Shown: positions 35,378 to 45,666 of the stretch, piece after piece
Layout of the letters: every line of letters starts with the position of its first letter
Numbering within the stretch: position 1 is the first letter of the stretch
Notes under the pieces: generated by a model
Told to the model about the DNA's origin: nothing
The model's database searches: none
Seen by the model: only the letters and a program-made list of their open reading frames with translations
Position numbers and translations under genes: made by a program
Origin: Chelativorans xinjiangensis
GTDB lineage: Bacteria; Pseudomonadota; Alphaproteobacteria; Rhizobiales; Rhizobiaceae
DNA: 64,000 nt
NCBI RefSeq assembly: GCF_009812055.1
Contig: NZ_WQNH01000011.1
Coordinates: forward strand, 62,001 to 126,000
Direction of reading: 5' to 3'

Positions 35378-36061
35378 TCAGGCCTCGACCGGCTTGCGCA
35401 TCAGCGCCACGTCCTTGGCGGGCACGTCGCAGACCCATCCCCGGCTCCCGGCAATGAAACGCATCGTTGCCTCCCGATAGAAGACAACGTGGGTGGGATC
35501 CCTCCTGTAGTGCCAGTCGGCGAACCGCTCGTCCTCGGTCTGGAAACAGGTCATGACCGCCAGCCAGCCTCCCGGCCGAAGTAGGCCGCCAAGCCGGTCG
35601 AACTCTTCTGCCGGCCGGTGGAAGTGCTCGGCCGTCTCGGTGCACGTGACGAAATCATACATCCGGTCCAGCACCGCTGGATAGGGATGAAAGAACGGGT
35701 CATAGAGCGCCATTGGGTGGCCGGCTTCCTCCAGCATCGCCGCCAATGCCGGACCGGGGCCGCAGCCATAGTCGAGCCCTCTCGCACCCGGTTCCAGCCG
35801 CTCCATCAGGGGATCGGCGATCTTCGACAGAAACCGGCGGTACTGGGGATCGTCGGGACGGTTCTCGTGATGCAGGTAATAGGCACGCTCCGCTTCACGC
35901 GAGGGATGCTGGCGTGGGTCGAGAAAGCGCGCCTCGCAGATCGCGCACCGCCAATAGTCTCTACCGTCCACCGACAGAAACGGCCGCGGCGCCGGCGCGC
36001 GGCACACCGGACAGGCGTCAAGAGTTGCGGAGCTAACCATGCTTGCCGCCCCTGCCGTCAT
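35378..36061 (-). CDS. Zinc-ribbon SAM-dependent methyltransferase
   Basis: 227 residues. The N-terminal CPVCRAP and CAICEARF pairs form a zinc ribbon. The Rossmann-type SAM site reads GLDYGCGPGPALAAML near residue 95. A following DFVTCTETAEHFHRPAEEFDRLGGLLRPGGWLAVMT pattern matches class I methyltransferases similar to those acting on sugars or small metabolites. The start at 36061 overlaps the stop of the upstream gene by four bases, so the two are coupled. It is convergent with the sulfotransferase. Confidence 0.88.
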   Translation of the reverse strand: MTAGAASMVSSATLDACPVCRAPAPRPFLSVDGRDYWRCAICEARFLDPRQHPSREAERAYYLHHENRPDDPQYRRFLSKIADPLMERLEPGARGLDYGCGPGPALAAMLEEAGHPMALYDPFFHPYPAVLDRMYDFVTCTETAEHFHRPAEEFDRLGGLLRPGGWLAVMTCFQTEDERFADWHYRRDPTHVVFYREATMRFIAGSRGWVCDVPAKDVALMRKPVEA

Positions 36062-36792
36062 GCCGCCTCATCGGGTGCGACGGTGCGGGCAAGATAGACC
36101 GTCTGCGTGAAGGGGCGGTCCTGCAGCGGATTATGAAAAGTCACCGGCTCCGCCCAGGCGTCGGTGAATACGCCCGATAACCGATCGACGAAAGACTGGT
36201 CCGGCTTGTCGTTCGACCAGAGGCCGAATACACCTCCGGGCTTGATGTGGGCGGCAAGCGCATGGAGCCCTTCCGGCCGATAGAAGCCTGTGCTGCGGTC
36301 ATCGAGCAGGGCGTCGGGCGAATGGTCTATGTCGACGAGGACCGCGTCGAAGCGGCGCTCGGGCGCATCCGGATCGAACCCGCCCTTGCCGCCGGCCATG
36401 GCGAAGAAATCGCCTTGAACCAGACGGCAGCGCCCGTCGGCGACAAGCTCGGGACCAAGCGGCAGCAATCCGGTCCGATGCCAGTCGATCACCGCGTCCA
36501 GCATCTCCACCACGACCAGCGAGCCGACCGTGTCGTGCTCCAGAACCGCCTGCGCCGTATAGCCAAGACCAAGCCCGCCGACGACCACATCGAGGCCGGC
36601 ACCTTCAAGCGCCGCAAGACCGAGCCGGGCCAGCGCGATCTCCGACGCGGTGAACATGCTGGACATGAGATGCTCTTCGCCGAGCTTGATCTCGAACACA
36701 TCGACGCCAAGCGACAACACGCGCCGACGCCGAAGGCTCAGCGCCCCGATCGGCGTGGGGCGATAGTCCAGTTCCTCGAACAAAAAGCTCAT
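36058..36792 (-). CDS. Spermidine-synthase-fold protein
   Basis: 244 residues, a spermidine/spermine synthase-like Rossmann protein: GGLGLGYTAQAVLEH near residue 80, VVVEMLDAVIDWH, a DGRCRLVQGDFF segment and FDAVLVDIDHSP near 155. Family members without a bound polyamine system act in other alkyl or methyl transfers, so the name is structural only. The ATG at 36792 is chosen because the longer version adds 60 low-quality residues. It is the first gene of a two-gene operon with the zinc-ribbon methyltransferase. Confidence 0.8.
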   Translation of the reverse strand: MSFLFEELDYRPTPIGALSLRRRRVLSLGVDVFEIKLGEEHLMSSMFTASEIALARLGLAALEGAGLDVVVGGLGLGYTAQAVLEHDTVGSLVVVEMLDAVIDWHRTGLLPLGPELVADGRCRLVQGDFFAMAGGKGGFDPDAPERRFDAVLVDIDHSPDALLDDRSTGFYRPEGLHALAAHIKPGGVFGLWSNDKPDQSFVDRLSGVFTDAWAEPVTFHNPLQDRPFTQTVYLARTVAPDEAA

Positions 36793-37032
36793 GGCGCGCT
36801 CCGCGAACCTCTCCGGGCGGCCGGACAGTCGAGCCGACAATGAATGGGAATGGGCCGCTTGTCGATGCTTCGGACGCAAAGGCCAGGGCAACGACCTCGG
36901 GTCACCGACGTCGCGTCGACCCCCACTCCAACCGCTTCGCGGCCACCTCTCCCCGGCGATAGACCAGTTCATCGATGCGGCGATTTGCCCAAACAGATGG
37001 TACCATCTGTCAGGACCGCACCACTAGAGGCT

Positions 37033-37851
37033 TCAATCGAAGTCAAGAACCAACGGGCAATGGTCCGACACCTCCGGTTCCCTGATCACATCGAAAGACA
37101 CAACGTTCACCGCTGCATTGACCAGCATGTAGTCCGCGTACCGTCCGGATTTCCGGTAGTGAGACGTCCGCGTGCCTTCGAACCCGCGTGTCGTCACCAG
37201 GTCGGCAAGGCCGATCGCGCGCAGGATGTCGAAGCTCCTGCTTTCGGGAAGCACATTGAAGTCGCCGCAGACGATCATGCGATCGCCGTCCCGGGCAACG
37301 GACTTGGCCAGGTCCGCCAGCCTTTGCGCCTGGACCAGGCGCGCCGCAGTATCATGCTTGCCATCAAGATTCCTGAGCCCATGCATATGCGCGATGACGA
37401 CCGGGTGCCCCTTGTCGAAGTCGAACAGCCTGACTGCGTGCGCGCTCCGTGGGCGAGGATGGTCGCCATATCCGTTGGCTGAGAATTCGCCATGCACGAA
37501 TCCCTGCTTCTGGCCGATGATCGGGATCGACTTGCGGACGAATGTCGCCAGGCCCCATTGGGAATCATAGCGCGTCTCGCCGTCCCAAAGGTCTCCCTGA
37601 GCGGCAGGGCAGAAGACAGCGACATGATCGGGAAGGGCGCGACATATTTCGAGGAAGAAATTCGCCCGCTGCGGAAGTTCAACGCCGTCATGCCAATAGG
37701 TCAACCAGGTGCGGTCGGCGGTCGGCGTATGAACGACCTCCTGGAGGCACAGGACATCGGGGGCCGATGCCTTCAAGTACGGGATCAATAAATCGTGGAG
37801 CTTCCCGCCCCACCCGTTCAGACACATCAGGCGCAAAATAGACCCTCGCAA
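37033..37851 (-). CDS. Endonuclease/exonuclease/phosphatase-fold hydrolase
   Basis: 272 residues. EEP-fold motifs: LRLMCLNGWGG near the N-terminus, DVLCLQEV near residue 36, VIAHMHGL, MIVCGDFNVLP near 200, RYADYMLVN and SDHCPLVLDF at the C-terminus. All metal and catalytic positions appear intact. No signal peptide is seen, so it is probably cytoplasmic; the substrate could be a phosphodiester, sphingomyelin-like lipid or nucleic acid. The start at 37851 or an ATG at 37827 are both possible. It stands alone. Confidence 0.85.
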   Translation of the reverse strand: MRGSILRLMCLNGWGGKLHDLLIPYLKASAPDVLCLQEVVHTPTADRTWLTYWHDGVELPQRANFFLEICRALPDHVAVFCPAAQGDLWDGETRYDSQWGLATFVRKSIPIIGQKQGFVHGEFSANGYGDHPRPRSAHAVRLFDFDKGHPVVIAHMHGLRNLDGKHDTAARLVQAQRLADLAKSVARDGDRMIVCGDFNVLPESRSFDILRAIGLADLVTTRGFEGTRTSHYRKSGRYADYMLVNAAVNVVSFDVIREPEVSDHCPLVLDFD

Positions 37852-37920
37852 CCGAGACGATGAGCGCCGACGATAGCCGCCATAAAAGCAGAATCAAAGG
37901 CATGCAGCCGGTTCTCACCA

Positions 37921-38418
37921 CTACGCCCGAGCCGCTTCGCGCGGCTGCTGCCATTCCCTGACGAGCATGTCCACGAAACGCTGGGCCGTCGGGGAGAGTG
38001 TGGTGCCGCGGCGGTGCACGATGCCGATCGTGCGGGTGACGGAGGGGTCCGTTAGCGGCCTCACGACGATGATCGGGTGTTCGTCCGGCGGGGTCGCCAT
38101 ACGCGGCAGAACGGAGACGCCGATCCCCGCCTCGACCAGCCCGAGCGAGGTGGACAGATGCGTGGTTTCGTAGGTCCAGTGGATGTGGACGTTGGCCCTG
38201 GCCAGCGCCGAATCGAGCAGAGTGCGGTTGCCGCTCGTCCGCCCGACGGTGATCAGCGCATGCCCTTCCAGGTCGCTCCAGCGCACCAGCGGCAGCGTAG
38301 CGAGCGGATGTTCGCGATGGGTCGCCGGAACGAAGGGATCCTCGCACAACGGCGTGAACTGCAGCTCCGAGCTGGAGGCGCCCATGAGGTTGATGCCGAA
38401 CTCCACCTCCCCGCGGGG
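37921..38418 (-). pseudogene. LysR-family regulator, C-terminal remnant
   Basis: The surviving frame encodes an effector-binding domain of about 160 residues (MEFGINLMGASSSELQFTPL, RTSGNRTLLDSALA, SLGLVEAGIGVSVLP, and GIVHRRGTTLSPTAQRFVDM). The HTH domain and the first part of the effector domain are absent. The frame runs straight into the intergenic repeat that begins near 38419, so a repeat-associated rearrangement replaced the 5' end. It is almost certainly non-functional as a regulator. Confidence 0.82.
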
Positions 38419-38500
38419 AACCGGTTTTCCGTCCGGAATTGCAACAAAACAACGAGTTAGAACAGTTCATCGATTCCATGAAACGATGAACCGTTCCAGG
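38419..38500. repeat. Stem-loop intergenic repeat (family R2), copy next to the LysR remnant
   Basis: About 82 bp starting AACCGGTTTTCCGTCC, with GAACAGTTCATCG and its near complement (CGATGAACCGTTC) forming a hairpin with an 11-base loop and one mismatch in the stem. The second copy is at 48696-48798, where the same stem is perfect. The high similarity of the two copies, including the loop, marks a dispersed element rather than chance. The truncated LysR gene ends exactly where it begins. Confidence 0.85.
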
Positions 38501-38555
38501 CTACATGCGGCAGGGCCGCGCCGCCGGAGCAGCGCGGCCCCCAGCCGATTACATC

Positions 38556-39758
38556 TTAGGCCGCTTTCGGCACAGCACGCGTCTCGACGCCGGCCATGAT
38601 CGCTACCGCCGCGATGACGAGCACCGCACCGCTCGCCAGGAAGACGGTCGCCACACCGCTGATGTCAAAGATGAGGCCGCCCGCCGCCGCGCCGGTAGCG
38701 ATGGCGAGGTTGATCGCAGCGACGAAGAGGCCACCGGCGCTTTCAGCCTCGTCGGGCACGGCGCGCGTGATCCAGGTGGACCAGGCGACCGGAACCGCAC
38801 CGAAAGCGAGGCCCCAGAGCGCCACCATCGCAGCGTCGGCGGCCACGTTGCCGCCAAGCGCGGAAAGCGACAGCGCCAGCGTGCCCATGGTCAGCGGCAT
38901 GATGGCGAGCGTCAGCCGCATCGAGCGCTCCAGCAGGAACGCACCGAGATAGTTGCCGAACAAGTTGGCGATGCCAAAGGCCAGGAGGATGGCGGAAATG
39001 CCCGCCACGCCAACGCCGGTCACCGTCTCCAGGAACGGCCGTATATAGGTGAAGAAAGCGAAGTGACCGACGAAGACCAGGAGGATGGCGGCCATGGCGA
39101 GGCCGACCGCCCGCCGGGAAAGCACCTCGATCAGGGTGCCGAAGCGCGACTGCCCGCGCGGCGGCAAACCCGGCAGGGTGGCGAACTGCACGGCAAGCGC
39201 CAGCACGCCCAGGCCCGCCGCCGCCACGAAGACAGTGCGCCACCCGGCGACGGCGCCGAGATAGCTGCCCACGGGGGCGGCGAAGATCGTTGCCGCCGAC
39301 ACACCGGAAAACAATATGGAAAGGGCGCGCGGCACATAGCGCTCCGGCACAAGCCGCATCATGGTCGCCGCCGACAGCGTCCAGAACCCGCCAAGCGCGA
39401 TGCCGAGCAGGATGCGGCCGGCAAGCAGCAGCGGCAGGTTGGGAGCGATCGCCACCAAGAGGTTCGACAGGATGAGCAGGATCGAGAAACCGAGGAGGAC
39501 GAGGCGCCGGTCGAGCTTGCGCGTCACCGCCGTGATCGACAGGCTGGTGATGAGCGCCACCGCCGCGGTCGCCGTCACCGCCTGCCCGGCCATCCCCTCC
39601 GTCACGCCGAGTTCCGCGGCTATCGGTGTCAGCAGGCTGGCGGGCAGGAACTCAGCTCCCACCAGCCCGAATACGCCAAGGCTCATGGAAACCACGGCCC
39701 CCCAGGCCGGCGCGGAGCCGGCATCTTCCCCCCTCTCCGCAATCGTCGCGTCATGCAT
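38556..39758 (-). CDS. MFS efflux permease (DHA1 type)
   Basis: 400 residues with about twelve hydrophobic helices in two halves. The MFS loop motif appears as TRKLDRRLVLLGFSILL near residue 80, and motif C-like G-rich helices occur near 140-165 (APVGSYLGAVAGWRTVF). It resembles purine/arabinose/drug efflux proteins of the NepI/AraJ/YdhP group. A divergent AraC regulator lies 80 bp away and probably controls it. The substrate is not determinable from sequence. Confidence 0.9.
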   Translation of the reverse strand: MHDATIAERGEDAGSAPAWGAVVSMSLGVFGLVGAEFLPASLLTPIAAELGVTEGMAGQAVTATAAVALITSLSITAVTRKLDRRLVLLGFSILLILSNLLVAIAPNLPLLLAGRILLGIALGGFWTLSAATMMRLVPERYVPRALSILFSGVSAATIFAAPVGSYLGAVAGWRTVFVAAAGLGVLALAVQFATLPGLPPRGQSRFGTLIEVLSRRAVGLAMAAILLVFVGHFAFFTYIRPFLETVTGVGVAGISAILLAFGIANLFGNYLGAFLLERSMRLTLAIMPLTMGTLALSLSALGGNVAADAAMVALWGLAFGAVPVAWSTWITRAVPDEAESAGGLFVAAINLAIATGAAAGGLIFDISGVATVFLASGAVLVIAAVAIMAGVETRAVPKAA

Positions 39759-39838
39759 CTGCAGGATCCTCTGGTTGATGAAGTCGATCGCTTGCAGATG
39801 GGTGGCGGTTTCGGACGGTCCATGCCATAATCTCCGGA

Positions 39839-40840
39839 ATGCTTGATCGAAACTCCGAAATACAAACGGAAGCAGCCCGCGCCGATCCGATCAGCGAGCT
39901 GCTCATGGGCATGCGCCTTCGCGGCGCCAGCTACGGCAAGCTGCGGCTTGCGCCGCCCTTCGGCATCCACTTCCCCGCCGCTCAAGAGGCCCGCTTCCAG
40001 TTCATCGCCGCCGGCAACGTCTATCTTCAGTCGGAAGGGCTTGCACCGAGGCCGCTTGCCTGCGGCGATGCAATCCTGCTGCCGCGGGGCGACGGCCATT
40101 CCCTCGTCTCCACACCGGGCGTCGCGGTGCGTCCCGTCGACAGCTTCGAGAGGACCCCGCTGTGCGCCGACGTCTGCGCCGTCGGTAAAGCCCCGGAGGA
40201 TGCGGGCCGCACAAAGGATGTCCTGATCTTCACCGGCCGCATGGAATTCGAGCTCGATACGCTGCATCCGCTCGTCGGCCTCATGCCGCAGGTCATGTCG
40301 GTCGGCGCGCTTCTCGCCCGGCAGCCGGAGATCATGCCGCTCCTGGCGGCGATGGAGCGCGAGATGGCGACCGAGCGCGCCGGTTCGGCCGGCATTCTCG
40401 CGCGGCTTGCCGATGTGGTCGCCGCCACCATCGTACGGGGCTGGGTGGAATGCGGCTGCGGCGATGCGACAGGGTGGATCGAGGCGCTGCGTGATCCGCG
40501 CCTCGGCCGTGTCATCGCCGCGTTGCACCGCGATCCCGGCCGCGCCTGGACGGTGGCCGAAATGGCGGCGGAAATGGGCAGTTCCCGCTCGGTCTTCGCG
40601 GAACGCTTCGCCGCGGCCACCGGCACCACGCCGCTGCGCTATGTGGCCGCCCTGCGCATGCGGCTCGCCGCGCAGTGGATCGGACGCGATCGGATAGCGA
40701 TCGACACCGTCGCAAGACGCCTCGGCTACGGCTCGCAAGCCGCGTTCGCCCGCGCCTATAAACGCGTCACCGGCCACCCGCCGGGAAAAGCCCGCGCCCC
40801 CTCGCCGATCCCCCGCGAGGCCCCGGCGGCGCCGCTGTAG
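39839..40840 (+). CDS. AraC-family transcriptional regulator
   Basis: 333 residues. The N-terminal cupin-like sensor (residues 1-200) contains a ACGDAILLPRGDGHSLV-type strand pattern. The C-terminal double HTH reads WTVAEMAAEMGSSRSVFAERF and IDTVARRLGYGSQAAFARAYKRVTG, a strong AraC/XylS fit. It diverges from the MFS pump across 80 bp and is probably its regulator. The short proline/alanine-rich tail is unremarkable. Confidence 0.92.
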   Translation: MLDRNSEIQTEAARADPISELLMGMRLRGASYGKLRLAPPFGIHFPAAQEARFQFIAAGNVYLQSEGLAPRPLACGDAILLPRGDGHSLVSTPGVAVRPVDSFERTPLCADVCAVGKAPEDAGRTKDVLIFTGRMEFELDTLHPLVGLMPQVMSVGALLARQPEIMPLLAAMEREMATERAGSAGILARLADVVAATIVRGWVECGCGDATGWIEALRDPRLGRVIAALHRDPGRAWTVAEMAAEMGSSRSVFAERFAAATGTTPLRYVAALRMRLAAQWIGRDRIAIDTVARRLGYGSQAAFARAYKRVTGHPPGKARAPSPIPREAPAAPL

Positions 40841-40902
40841 CGGAGCCTCACGGGCGGCCTCTTGCCGGTGAACGGATGAACACGGGTGCCGCTCCCGCTC
40901 GC

Positions 40903-41502
40903 TCAACCCTGAAACGACCAGCGATCGATCACGTTGTACCGCGTGAGCCCCCGTTCGCTGTGGACGAGCGCGAATTCCCTCGCCACGAAGCGGATCGGCT
41001 CGATCGCCTGCATGGGCACCGGTTTCAGCCCGTAGAACAACGTCATATGCGGAGTGAAAAGCTTTGCCGCCCTCAACCCGTTCTTCTCCATCGCGGCGCC
41101 GAGGGATTTGTGAAGCTCCGACAGAGCCTCCCCCTCCCCGAGTAAAACCAGCGGCCGCCTTCGCCGCCTGCCATTGATCGATGGGGCGCCCTCGAAGCTT
41201 TTGACGAAGCGAAAAACCACCTCGAACGGATGCATCGAAACGGCTTTCCCGGCCTGCCTCGCCGCATAAACGAATTTGGTCCGCAGATACCCGTAATCCC
41301 CCACATGCTGCAGCGAGATGTGGAGGCGCGGAGCCTGAAGCAGCGTCCCCTGCAGGCGATTTTCGCAAACGAAGCGCTCTGCGAACCCTCGCGTATAGAT
41401 GGCTGTTTGGGTATCCGGAAACAGGCAGAAAAACAGCCGCTCCGGCAGCTTGGGCCGCTCTGGCCCAGGCGGCAAGCAGTAAAACTCGAACACGCCTTGC
41501 AT
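40903..41502 (-). CDS. thpR: RNA 2',3'-cyclic phosphodiesterase (LigT/ThpR type)
   Basis: 199 residues of the 2H phosphoesterase superfamily. Both catalytic H-x-S/T motifs are present: HISLQHVG near residue 60 and HMTLFYG near 152, flanking the usual two-lobed core. The family opens 2',3'-cyclic phosphate ends or joins 2'-5' RNA ends. N-terminal RLFFCLFPD fits the conserved start of the fold. It is apparently monocistronic, with no RNA-repair partner (RtcB/RtcA) nearby. Confidence 0.9.
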   Translation of the reverse strand: MQGVFEFYCLPPGPERPKLPERLFFCLFPDTQTAIYTRGFAERFVCENRLQGTLLQAPRLHISLQHVGDYGYLRTKFVYAARQAGKAVSMHPFEVVFRFVKSFEGAPSINGRRRRRPLVLLGEGEALSELHKSLGAAMEKNGLRAAKLFTPHMTLFYGLKPVPMQAIEPIRFVAREFALVHSERGLTRYNVIDRWSFQG

Positions 41503-41650
41503 ACGCGCACATCACGACTACCAGCCCACGCCCTCGTCACAGGCCCCAATGAGAACATACCATGAACAAACATGCAAGAAGGAAAACAAGATCGCACCAG
41601 CTTACAGCGCCAGCCAGGTGTGCTTCGAATGACGGTTGCTCAGTCTGCCG

Positions 41651-42394
41651 TCACGCGACCGCCTTTGGCGGCGCAAACCCGGCGAGCGCTCCGGTGTAGG
41701 TTTTCCGCGCGGGGAAGGCGTAGGCGCCCCTCTTGCCGGTCGCAAGCCCGAGCGCGACGAGCGCCTCGGCTTGTTTGACGGCCGCGCCGACCCCGTCGAC
41801 CACCGGCACGCCGAACTCGCCCTGAAGCTCGGCGGCAAGGTCGGCCATGCCGGCGCAGCCCAGAACGATCGCCTCTGCCCGGTCGTCCTTAAGCGCGCGG
41901 ACGATCTCGACGCGCAGCTTTGCGGCGGCGCTCGAAGCCGGGTCCTCCAGGGAAAGCACGGGAATGTCGGCCGCCCTGACGCGGGCGCGCGGCCCCATCC
42001 CATAGCGCGCCACCAGCCCCTCCACCGGCACGCGCGAGCGCTCGGTGGTGGTGACCACAGTGAAGCGCTGGGCGATGAAGGCGGCGAGGCTGAGAGCTGC
42101 CTCGCAGATGCCGATGACCGGGATGCCGGCCATGGCGCGCGCGGCATCGAGGCCCGTATCGTCGAAGCAGGCGATGACGGCCGCGTCGGCGCCCGCTTCT
42201 TCGCCGCACGCGATCTCCTTGAGCAGCCCCGGCACGGCCAACGCCTCGTCATAGTAGCCCTCTATGGAGGCGGGGCCCATGCTGGACGTGACCGCTTCGA
42301 TCGCGGTCGAGCCGGCTGCAGCCCGGCGCGCGGCGGCCTCGATGGTGGCCGTCATGCTGGCGGTCGTGTTCGGGTTGACGACGAGGATGCGCAT
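41651..42394 (-). CDS. Asp/Glu/hydantoin racemase-family protein
   Basis: 247 residues. The N-terminal MRILVVNPNTTASMT is the signature start of hydantoin racemase-like enzymes. Two Cys residues expected for two-base racemisation are in VIACFDDTG near residue 75 and VLGCAGM near 180. It lies 18 bp downstream of the second ABC permease in the same direction, so transport and racemisation of a hydantoin, allantoin or amino-acid derivative are likely linked. No hydantoinase is present in the window. Confidence 0.9.
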   Translation of the reverse strand: MRILVVNPNTTASMTATIEAAARRAAAGSTAIEAVTSSMGPASIEGYYDEALAVPGLLKEIACGEEAGADAAVIACFDDTGLDAARAMAGIPVIGICEAALSLAAFIAQRFTVVTTTERSRVPVEGLVARYGMGPRARVRAADIPVLSLEDPASSAAAKLRVEIVRALKDDRAEAIVLGCAGMADLAAELQGEFGVPVVDGVGAAVKQAEALVALGLATGKRGAYAFPARKTYTGALAGFAPPKAVA

Positions 42395-42412
42395 TGCGTG
42401 GATAAGCCCCCC

Positions 42413-43231
42413 TCAGCCGCGCGCGCGGCGGCGGCGGAGATAGACGATACAGCCGAGCGTGGCCAGGATGACGAGGAAGGAGAAAACCGTGGTGACGGTG
42501 CCCAGCGCATAGAGCACGGGCGTCGTCACATTGGTCGTCATGCCGTAAATCTCCAGCGGCAGCGTGTTGTAGGTGCCGGCCGTCATGAGGCTGCGGGCGA
42601 ACTCGTCGTAGGAAAGCGTGAAGCCGAACAGGCCGACGCCGATCAGGCTCGGCGCGATCATCGGCAGGACGACGTGACGGAAGGTCTGCCACGGCGTCGC
42701 GCCCAGGTCGCGCGCCGCCTCCTCGTAAGCCGGCGAGAAGCGGTTGAAGACCGCGAACATGATCAGCACGCCGAAGGGCAGCGTCCATGTCAGATGCGCG
42801 CCGAACGCGGAGGTGTACCAGGAGGGGCGGAAGCCGATCTGCTGGAACATCACGCCGATGCCGAGCGAGATGATGATGGAAGGCACCACGAGGCTGGCGA
42901 CGGCCACATAGAAAAGTGCCGTGGCGCCGATGAACCGGCGTCGGAAGGCGAGGCCGGCGAGCAGCGAGACGGCCACCGTCACGCTCATCACCATCAGGCC
43001 CAGGACGAAGGAGCGCCGGAAGCTGCCTCCGAAATCGCCGACCGCCTGCTGCTCGAACAGATTGGCGAACCAGTGCAGCGACACGCCGTTGAGCGGAAAG
43101 GTCAGCCCGCCGCTCGGCCCCTGGAAGGACAGGACCAGGATCGCCGAAAGGGGGCCGTAAAGGAACAGCACGAAGAGGATGAAGAAAGCAGCGAGGAGGT
43201 AGAACCCGGCGGTGCGTTTCTCGTGGTCCAT
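42413..43231 (-). CDS. ABC transporter permease (PotC type)
   Basis: 272 residues with about six helices. The EAA loop reads YEEAARDLGATPWQTFRHVVLPMIAP near residue 175, typical of spermidine/putrescine-type permeases. It is preceded by the other permease with three bases between them and followed by the racemase gene. It forms a heterodimeric channel with that partner. The ATPase and solute-binding genes that should accompany the pair are not visible. Confidence 0.92.
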   Translation of the reverse strand: MDHEKRTAGFYLLAAFFILFVLFLYGPLSAILVLSFQGPSGGLTFPLNGVSLHWFANLFEQQAVGDFGGSFRRSFVLGLMVMSVTVAVSLLAGLAFRRRFIGATALFYVAVASLVVPSIIISLGIGVMFQQIGFRPSWYTSAFGAHLTWTLPFGVLIMFAVFNRFSPAYEEAARDLGATPWQTFRHVVLPMIAPSLIGVGLFGFTLSYDEFARSLMTAGTYNTLPLEIYGMTTNVTTPVLYALGTVTTVFSFLVILATLGCIVYLRRRRARG

Positions 43232-43234
43232 CGT

Positions 43235-44143
43235 TCACAGCTCCTTGCGGATGTCGACAACCCGCAGGATGCCGGCGACGAGGAGGAGGACGAGGACGAG
43301 CAGCACCACCGCGTTGGCGGCCGCGGCCGGATATTGCAGCAGGGACATCTGGTTCTTCATGATAAGCGCGACGGAAGCGCTCTGCCCGCCGGACATCACC
43401 TGCACCGTGATGAAATCGGCCATGACGAGGGTCACGACGAAGATCGTGCCGATGGCCATGCCCGGCTTGGCCAGCGGGATGATGACGTTCCAGAGGATTT
43501 GCCGGCCATTGGCACCGGCGTCGCGCGCGGCCTCGATCAGCGAGCGGTCGATGCGCATCAGCGTGTTGAAGATCGGCACGACCATGAACAGCGTGTAGAG
43601 ATGGACCATGGCCAGCACGACCGCGAACTCGGAGTACAGCAGCCATTCGAGCGGCGCCGGCACGAGCCCACTCTCCACCAGCGCCGCGTTGACCAGCCCG
43701 TTGCGGCCGAGCACCGGGATCCACGAGATCATGCGGATGATGTTGGAGGTGAGGAAAGGCACGGTGCAGACCAGGAACAGGACGATCTGCATCGCCGTCG
43801 TGCGGATGTGGAATGCCAGGAAATAGGCCACCCAGAAGCCGATGAAGAGCGTAAGCGCCCAGACGATGGCCGCGAATTTGAGCGTGTTGAGATAGGTCTT
43901 CCAGGTGACCCAGGAGCCGAGCGCCTCGGTGTAGTTGTAGGTCACGAAATCGGGATAGAGCCGGGCAAAGTCGTAGTCCCAGAAGCTCACCACGACGATC
44001 ATGAGAATGGGCGCCACGAGGAACGCACCAAGGATCAGCGTCAGCGGCGCGGCCTGGAGATAGGGCGCGAGGCGGGCGAGGCTGAAGCGGCGGGCGGGCT
44101 TGGCGGCGGCTCCGTCTACATGCTGTTCAGCGGCGATGGTCAT
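43235..44143 (-). CDS. ABC transporter permease (PotB type)
   Basis: 302 residues. About six helices; a long N-terminal helix near residues 30-55 and a loop of about 55 residues before the second one. EAA loop IEAARDAGANGRQILWNVIIPLAKP near residue 205. It starts at an ATG with GAAGG upstream. Upstream DNA is a split palindromic repeat and IS110, not the ATPase or binding-protein gene, so the rest of the transporter is missing, moved, or broken off by the assembly. Confidence 0.92.
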   Translation of the reverse strand: MTIAAEQHVDGAAAKPARRFSLARLAPYLQAAPLTLILGAFLVAPILMIVVVSFWDYDFARLYPDFVTYNYTEALGSWVTWKTYLNTLKFAAIVWALTLFIGFWVAYFLAFHIRTTAMQIVLFLVCTVPFLTSNIIRMISWIPVLGRNGLVNAALVESGLVPAPLEWLLYSEFAVVLAMVHLYTLFMVVPIFNTLMRIDRSLIEAARDAGANGRQILWNVIIPLAKPGMAIGTIFVVTLVMADFITVQVMSGGQSASVALIMKNQMSLLQYPAAAANAVVLLVLVLLLVAGILRVVDIRKEL

Positions 44144-44161
44144 CGTGGCCTTCTATCGTGA

Positions 44162-45490
<1,329 letters not shown>

Positions 45491-45497
<7 letters not shown>

Positions 45498-45666
45498 GCT
45501 TTGTCGAAGGGCCGGACATCTCCCCCACGAGGGGGGAGATTGTGCTGGCCGCTTGCTTCGGCGCCATCCCTGCAATGCTTGCGATTGGCGAAAACCGCCA
45601 TGACGGCCAATCTCCCCCCGTGTGGGGGAGATGTCCGGCAGGACAGAGGGGGGCGCGAAGGGGCAC
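45491..45666. repeat. Palindromic intergenic repeat R1, right part beyond IS110
   Basis: Continues the R1 repeat interrupted by IS110: GAAGGGCCGGACATCTCCCC, a central segment of about 80 bp, then the complementary arm ending GGGGGGCGCGAAGGGGC. The centre (GCCGCTTGCTTCGGCG) is shared with the 60364-60571 copy but differs from the copy in the phn operon. Confidence 0.85.

Noticed and set aside
38505-39830. A 441-codon plus-strand frame opposite the MFS gene
   Set aside because: It is antisense to a well-defined twelve-helix permease and is highly charged, with low-complexity composition.
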